From NCBI GenBank assembly GCA_015499995.1, contig JADNRV010000270.1, positions 1 to 64,000 on the forward strand: DNA of 64,000 bases, read 5' to 3'. This DNA comes from Flammula alnicola. Lineage: Eukaryota > Basidiomycota > Agaricomycetes > Agaricales > Strophariaceae. Numbering within the stretch: position 1 is the stretch's first letter; every line of letters begins with the position of its first letter. Both the position numbers and the translations under genes were made by a program. The notes under the pieces were generated by a model. The model saw only the letters and a list, made by a program, of their open reading frames with translations, was not told the origin of the DNA and made no database searches. This document shows positions 58,221 to 64,000 of this stretch, in pieces.

Positions 58221-59203
58221 TCGTCATCCAACGAACCCCCTGCTGGCGTCGCGTTCCTCTACTTTCGTGACCTTTTGAAGGGCTCCAGTGCGCGCTTTTC
58301 CAAACTATCCAACTTTCAGGGGATTCGAGCCCCAAAATCGTCCCGCCTTGCCTCCATTGTGATTAACGACTTTACGACTATCGGCACCTGTTACGATGTT
58401 TCTGATTTATTTTAACCCATTAGCCATTTTTCTTTTCATTGATTCCTGCTTCTTCGTTCGTTCATCATGCGCGTCGCTCTTTTATTATTATTATTATTAT
58501 TATTTATAAACCGTTCATTCCTTTCGTCTTCTTCTCTCTCATTCTTAAATTTATTTCCTCGTACAATTTCAGGACAATTCCCCAGCAAGACATTGATCCT
58601 GTGTCCCCAATTCAGCGCAATAACTTGAAGTAGGTTGAACTTTGAAGTATGGACATTGGAGTGACAGGGGCACGTGAGGGCTATTAATAGGCTGGATCGT
58701 GACCATCTGCTTTCAGCGATCAATCGATCACAACGCTTACCTCGGACCTTCCTCTTTCGTTTTTTTCGTGAGTTTACGTGATATTTATTCTGACTTTCAT
58801 GATTGATTCTGATTTAGATAAGTACGAGAGTTTGTTCATTCCACCCACGATATCGCCACGTCATGCCGAGTTCGATTCAAATGTGCAGCCCCCACTTGCA
58901 CGCGAAAAGAGAACAACGGATTGACCTTGAAGGGATGGCCTGCATAGGACAAACTTATTTGTCGTGCGTGATATACCCAATTCCTCATTTAATCGCATTA
59001 AAAGCCAACTATAAGCAGAATTTAAGTTTCTCGTACCCCGAATCTTTATTCACTTCCTGCTTCGGCTGCGGTTATGGCCGCTTTGTTTGAACAATGCCGC
59101 TTTGTCAGTGCGGGCGCTTAAGTTGACAGCTACCACGCGGTGATACATATGACTCGGTTCTAGAGCCATCTCTAACTTGAACCACCATCTAACTTGAACC
59201 ACA
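58221..59203. other. Intergenic region upstream of Argonaute, with ATT microsatellite
   Basis: About 980 bp. A TTA/ATT microsatellite of about seven units lies at 58482-58504. A short repeated leader, TAACTTGAACCACCA/TAACTTGAACCACAA, sits directly before the Argonaute ATG (59172-59202). No gene seen. Confidence 0.5.
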
Positions 59204-62200
59204 ATGAGCTCCAGAGGCAGAGGACAACCCCGAGGACGTGGAGGACCACCAGATACCCCAGCAGGCAGAGGTGGTGGTGGAGGGCGGGGATTCGAAGGCG
59301 GAGGTGGCGGTGGCGGACGTGGGCGTGGATTTGAAGGCAGAGGCGGGCCAGGCGGAGGCCGAGGTGGTCCTCGTGGCGGCAGAGGCTTTGGTGGTCCCGT
59401 CATCTTTGCAGAAAATGTCCCTGCCCAAGTACCCACCAGGCTCTCACCTGCGAATCTTCAGAAGCTGGTCGACGGCTTCAAATCGTTGAAGGTCAAACCA
59501 GAACGACCATTGCGTCCAGGTTATGGCACCGTTGGTGCTCCTATTACTCTTCGAGCGAACTTCTTTGCCATGAAGGTCCCACAAGGTCCTGTATATGACT
59601 ATGTGGTCGAAATCTCCCCAAAGACGGACATCAATAGGATCAAAGGCCGACTCTTCGACCTCCTAGAACTAAGCCCCCTTTGCAAACCACATGTTCCATA
59701 CATCGCACACGATCGCAGCCAGAGGTTGATATCAGCGAGGAAACTACCCCAACCTTTGGATATCCAAGTTCCGTTCTATGACGACCATGAAAAAGGTCCT
59801 GGGCCCAACGCAACGGTTTATACTCTTTCGATCAGGTTTGAAAGAGAACTGGACCCTCGTCAGTTGACACGGTACGTGACATTGATCTGTTTATCCTTTT
59901 CAGTCAGGTTTTGACTTCCTATCTGTCTAGCTATATGGATGGCAATCCAGATTCTCGTGACTATGACACCCTTCCTTTGATATCGGCGCTCAATCTTGTT
60001 CTGCAACAATATGCAAATCGTGCCGGAGTGCGTGTTGGGAAGAGTCGCTATTTCTTTCCGACGTCGCCGGAGAAATACAGTCTTGGTCCTGGTCTTGAAG
60101 CCATACAAGGATTTTACGCTTCTATCCGTCCAGCATACAAACAACTCATGGTCAATGTGTGAGTACAGCTTTTGGATATCGTATATTGCCTCCCAGCTAA
60201 TTTTTAAAACTTAGGAATGTTTGCATGACCGCGTTTATCGTACCTGGAAATCTCGCAGACAGGTTGATGGAATTCAATCGGAACTCGAGCGGTGCTATGG
60301 CAACGTTGCCAAAGAACATGGTCAAAAGCATCAGGGTCAAGACTCTGCACCTTGGGTATAGGAAGAAACTCAACGCTATCGGAACTACCTCTGCGCGCAA
60401 CACGTATTTCAATTGCGAGGAGTACGGCGGCAGAATCTCCGTCGAGACGTACTTCCTCAAGAGTAAGTGTGGGTGCCTTGCAGTCATTTTATCTTTAATA
60501 CCTTCCGCAGAATATAACCGCAAGTTGAAATATGCAGCTGACCTTCCAGTAGTGGACCTGGGTACCGCCAAGAGGCCCAACTGGGTTCCAGCAGAACTTT
60601 GCGAAATCGAGTCCGGAAACGCCTTCCGAGGAAAGCTTAATGACAGAGAAACTGCACAAATGATTAGATATGCATGCAATCCGCCCAAAGCCAACGCAGA
60701 AGCTATAGTCAATCGTGGGTTTCCTTCCTTAGGTTTGGCTCCTGCCAAATCGCCCATAAATGGATTCGGCATCGAGGTCGACACCAACATGTCTGAAATC
60801 CCGGGTCGCGAGCTTGCTCCTCCTCGCTTGACGTACAAAGTCGGCCAGGCCAAGGTCCAAAATGGGAGCTGGAACATTCTCGATGTGCAGTTTCATCGTG
60901 GCGCCCGCATCAGCAGCTGGTGGGTCCTAGTCGTCAAGGATGGGAGGAATATCATACAAGGGCCGCAAGATGGCAATTTCCAAGGTCTTGTGCAAGGTTT
61001 CAGCGCGAAGTTGCGCAAAAGTGGGATCGCCGTACCTCCGGGTCTACCTACTCTTTTGCCCCCAGCAGTGTTACCTCGTCCGAACAGTGACCCAGATAGA
61101 ACTCTCGGGCTCAACAACATTCGGGGAATCTTCAAGACGGCTTTGACCCAGTCCAAAGTTGGCAAACCCAGCTTCGTTCTGGTCCTTCTCGAAAACCGCG
61201 ACAATTATATTTACCCTGGTATCAAGGTATCCATCTATCCTCGTTGCCTCTCATAAGCCCAGTAAGCTGACTTGTGGTCTTCTAGCGCATCGGAGACGTC
61301 GAGCTCGGTATCCACACGATTCACATGCAGCTGGAGAAGGCCTTGGGCGACGAAAGGAAGCAAGACCAGTATTTCTCGAATGTTGCCTTGAAGGTGAATA
61401 CGAAATTGGGTGGAATGAACCATCTCGTACGTCGAACCACTACGACGCCTCTGCACGACTTTGCCATACTCATTCGATGAATTTAAATTTGTAGCTCGAA
61501 AATAGGGCGATGGGCTGGTTGACGAAGAAGAAGACGATGATGGTCGGCATCGATGTTACACATCCGGGCCCTGGGAGTAGAGAAGGGACGCCATCCATTG
61601 CGGCCGTCGTTGCCAGTGTTGATGACGATTTCGTCCAATTCCCTGCGAGTCTTCGTATCCAGGAGACCAAGAAGGAAGTAAGTAGTTTATTCCATCGGTT
61701 CGCCGAGACGAGAAGCTGATGACCGGCCTCCATAGATGCTTGACGAATTGAGAGATATGATGGTCGAGCGTCTGCTCGTTTATGAGAAGAAGAATAAAGT
61801 TCTTCCTACAAGGATAATCGTTTATCGTGATGGTGTCTCGGAGGTATGTAACGTGCCATGGCCGACGTGGCGTAAATGAGTGAACTGCAAATCTAATATT
61901 CTTGTCACCAGGGTCAATTCGACACGGTGTTGCAAGAAGAGCTTCCACAGATTCTCGAAGCGTTCAAGAAGCTAAGCACCAAGGAGCGCAAGAACTACAA
62001 GCCTCAGCTTTCGATCATCATTTGTGGGAAGCGGCATCATGCAAGGTTAGCTTTACTTTTACGTCGCTTTATATATTCGAAAACTTATTTTATCTAGATT
62101 TTACGCTACCAATTCACAATACGCGGATCGTAACGGCAATACACGTCCAGGAACGGTGGTCGATAAAGGTGTCACAGGGGTGTAAGTTCTCTTAAAGACC

Positions 62201-62699
62201 GAAAGATTTTTACATTCACGCTGAACTGTTTTTTTGGCCCATGACAGATTCGACTTCGACTTCTACCTCCAAGCGCACGCGGGGCTTCAAGGCAGTGTCA
62301 AGTCGACGCACTACACAGTCGTGTACGACGAGAATAACTTGCAGGCGGACGAGATCCAGCAGGGCACGCACGACACGAGCTACCTGTACGCGCGCGCGAC
62401 CAAGGCCGTCAGCTTGATCCCGGCGGCGTATTATGCGGATCTGGCATGCGAGAGGGGCCGATGCTACCTGAATGAGTTTCTCGTGGACGACAAGTCGTCG
62501 ACTGCGGGCGGGAGGGGGAGGCTTAGTAGAGAGGAAGAGGCAAAGCGCGTGTTTGAAGCTGCGAAGAAGGCGTGGGGTGAAGGGGTGAGTGTTGCTTTCT
62601 TTGCCTTGTTTTTCCTTGGAACTGGATGTTGACGCGTTGTGTTTCTTTCTTTCTTTCTAGCTGCATCCGGAAATGAGGGACAGCATGTTCTATATCTGA
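59204..62699 (+). CDS. Argonaute (RNAi slicer-type)
   Basis: Small-RNA-guided effector of RNA silencing. About eleven exons give roughly 960 residues. N-terminus: glycine-rich RGG/RGR tract (GGGGGRGFEGGGGGGGRGRG) of about 65 residues. Then ArgoN (RPGYGTVGAPITLRANFF), linker, PAZ (RKKLNAIGTTSARNTYFNCE, YGGRISVETYF), ArgoL2 (LNDRETAQMIRYACNPP), MID (PSFVLVLLENRDNYIYPGIK) and PIWI. The slicer residues are present: Asp in VGIDVTHPGPG, Glu-finger region IAAVVASVDDDFVQFPAS, Asp in IIVYRDGVSEGQFD, and His in FYLQAHAGLQGS. The C-terminus YLNEFLVDD ... LHPEMRDSMFYI matches the conserved hydrophobic end. No frame breaks. Likely catalytically competent. Confidence 0.95.
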
Positions 62700-63484
62700 T
62701 CTTGCATGTGATCCACGAAGTATTTGATGACTGTCGCAGCTTGGGCTCTAACGCATTCCATTGTAACAATATATGTGTATACATGTGTTTTGATATATTT
62801 CTAAATCCTTGATGATGTTATAACAGTCGAGAGCCAGGTTATTAGCTTCAGTTCGGAGAGTAATCGGTCTTCAGCGGCAGAAGTATTACATATAAAGCTT
62901 CGGCTTGGGTTTCTAGTTATTTCCCACAATGACTGTGTATATATACGAAGTCCCATCTAAGTATATAAATAGACCGACTGAATGAATGATATGACAAGAC
63001 AGACAAAATAATACACCCTGGAGGAGTCAGGATAGTGGGAACGATGGGAGTTGGTAGATGGAAGATGGAAGATGGCAGTTTCAGATCGTGGTGGGATAGC
63101 GTAAGGTGTAGCGTAAGGAGCGTCGATATACTGTATAACATGTGGTGTAGTGGAAATAGAGAATGGAAATTGTCCGAGAGATCGCAGGTTACTATTGGGT
63201 CAGAGGATAGGAAGGAGAAATTGGCTTGATGATGGGTAAGAAGGGAAGAAACTCACATAAATAAGTATAAGAAGATGAAGGAGGTATTACATTGGTGAGT
63301 CTTGGAACGTAAGAATGTCGGGTTGGGGATGGTATGAACGGGCCAGTCGGGGTATGTATATTGTTAGTATATTGGCATGGTAGTAAGCACTGCGAAATGT
63401 TCAGATATTGGTTAATATCGAAGGAAGGACAGGAAACGCACCAGAGACACAAAGGTACACGAAAGGATTGGGTATCGTTCATGT
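62700..63484. other. Convergent intergenic region Argonaute / membrane protein
   Basis: About 785 bp with purine-rich short frames on the plus strand (63035-63229) that show no family features. No gene seen. Confidence 0.4.
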
Positions 63485-63967
63485 TCATGATGGTGGTTTT
63501 TGCTGTCGCATCCAAAACGTCCAGCCTACCGTCACCAGCACGGATATCGCCAGGGTTCCGAATGCCACGATGGCACCGCCGACGAAACCAGCTGCTGCAG
63601 CGGCACTCGCGCTCAGCATCCTCTTATTCCCCACGAACATGGCCAGCGTGCCGTTCGATAGACACGTAACCCCGAGTGGGCCTGCGATGCCGCCAATGCA
63701 CAGCAACAGGAAGGCACAAACAGTGTACCCCGCGTACAGCAGCCACTTCTCCTGTCCAACTATGCTTGATGTGTCGTCCTCGAAAAAATCTTCCGGTGCC
63801 GCGGACGGTTTGTTGGGGAATAGGAGCAGGTAGAGGAGAAGCGCGAGGGGTAATGAGAGGATGACGCCCCCTGTCGCACCTGCCTCGACGGATGATAGCA
63901 GCGGTGAAAGATAAATGGAGTTCGGGGATGACTGGCTTCCCCGGAGGATGGCATGCCCAACAACCAT
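63485..63967 (-). CDS. Small four-helix membrane protein, unknown
   Basis: 160 residues with four predicted membrane segments: AGATGGVILSLPLALLLYLL, WLLYAGYTVCAFLLLCIGGI, a weaker one around LSASAAAAAGFVGGAIVAFG and TLAISVLVTVGWTFWM. A hydrophilic loop PSAAPEDFFEDDTSSIVGQE lies between the first two. It starts at MVVGHAILRGSQ only 33 bp from the window edge, so more coding sequence could lie outside. No family recognised; the pattern of small glycine/alanine-rich helices is seen in several fungal organelle membrane proteins. Confidence 0.55.
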   Translation of the reverse strand: MVVGHAILRGSQSSPNSIYLSPLLSSVEAGATGGVILSLPLALLLYLLLFPNKPSAAPEDFFEDDTSSIVGQEKWLLYAGYTVCAFLLLCIGGIAGPLGVTCLSNGTLAMFVGNKRMLSASAAAAAGFVGGAIVAFGTLAISVLVTVGWTFWMRQQKPPS

Positions 63968-64000
63968 ATATATCAGTGATAAAAGAGGCGGTATTGGGAG

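Noticed and set aside
58482..58504. ATT microsatellite as a functional element
   Set aside because: Short trinucleotide runs are common in intergenic DNA and nothing else marks this one.

Overview
The window is nuclear DNA of a mushroom-forming basidiomycete (Agaricomycetes). The evidence is dense short introns (about 50-75 bp, GT..AG), class I hydrophobins, a FunK1-type kinase, a split-direct-repeat tyrosine-recombinase retrotransposon, an Argonaute, and single-gene spacing with no operons. All calls come from reading translated frames and splice sites; no search was run.

Layout. 1-5.4 kb: 3' two thirds of the pyrimidine gene URA2 (CPSase large subunit, dead DHOase-like domain, ATCase). 5.7-9.1 kb: a steryl-ester-hydrolase-type lipase and a basic AT-hook-like protein, both on the minus strand. 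10.0-15.8 kb: a degenerate Ngaro/DIRS-like retrotransposon. 15.9-25.7 kb: a mirror-image block in which MET17 and RAB18 are flanked by inverted copies of a hydrophobin pair plus a p47/Shp1 gene; one Shp1 copy is reduced to its SEP domain and all four hydrophobin copies are broken. 26-34 kb: two F-box-like genes, a disrupted FunK1 kinase, a disordered protein and an NTF2/SigF-like protein. 34.7-40.5 kb: a 1505-residue disordered protein and SUMO. 40.9-44.6 kb: a secreted M28 peptidase and an M35 deuterolysin homologue that lacks the catalytic HExxH. 46-50.2 kb: a small nuclease-fold-like protein and GPI13. 51-54.5 kb: two intact, divergent class I hydrophobins with a 2-kb perfect palindrome between them. 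56-63.97 kb: an acidic unknown protein, an Argonaute and a small membrane protein.

The most unusual structures are the palindrome (two exact 1004-bp arms around a 16-bp spacer) and the inverted segmental duplication around MET17-RAB18. Both involve hydrophobin pairs in the same divergent arrangement. Other points are a 31-bp block shared exactly by two hydrophobin promoters, a 14-bp minisatellite that sets the reading frame of the FunK1 kinase, and the catalytically dead M35 homologue.

A caution on quality: several otherwise normal genes, above all URA2 at 1-1.2 kb, carry isolated one-base losses mostly inside runs of the same base. These look more like consensus errors than biology, so frameshift-only evidence for pseudogenes is treated with reserve.
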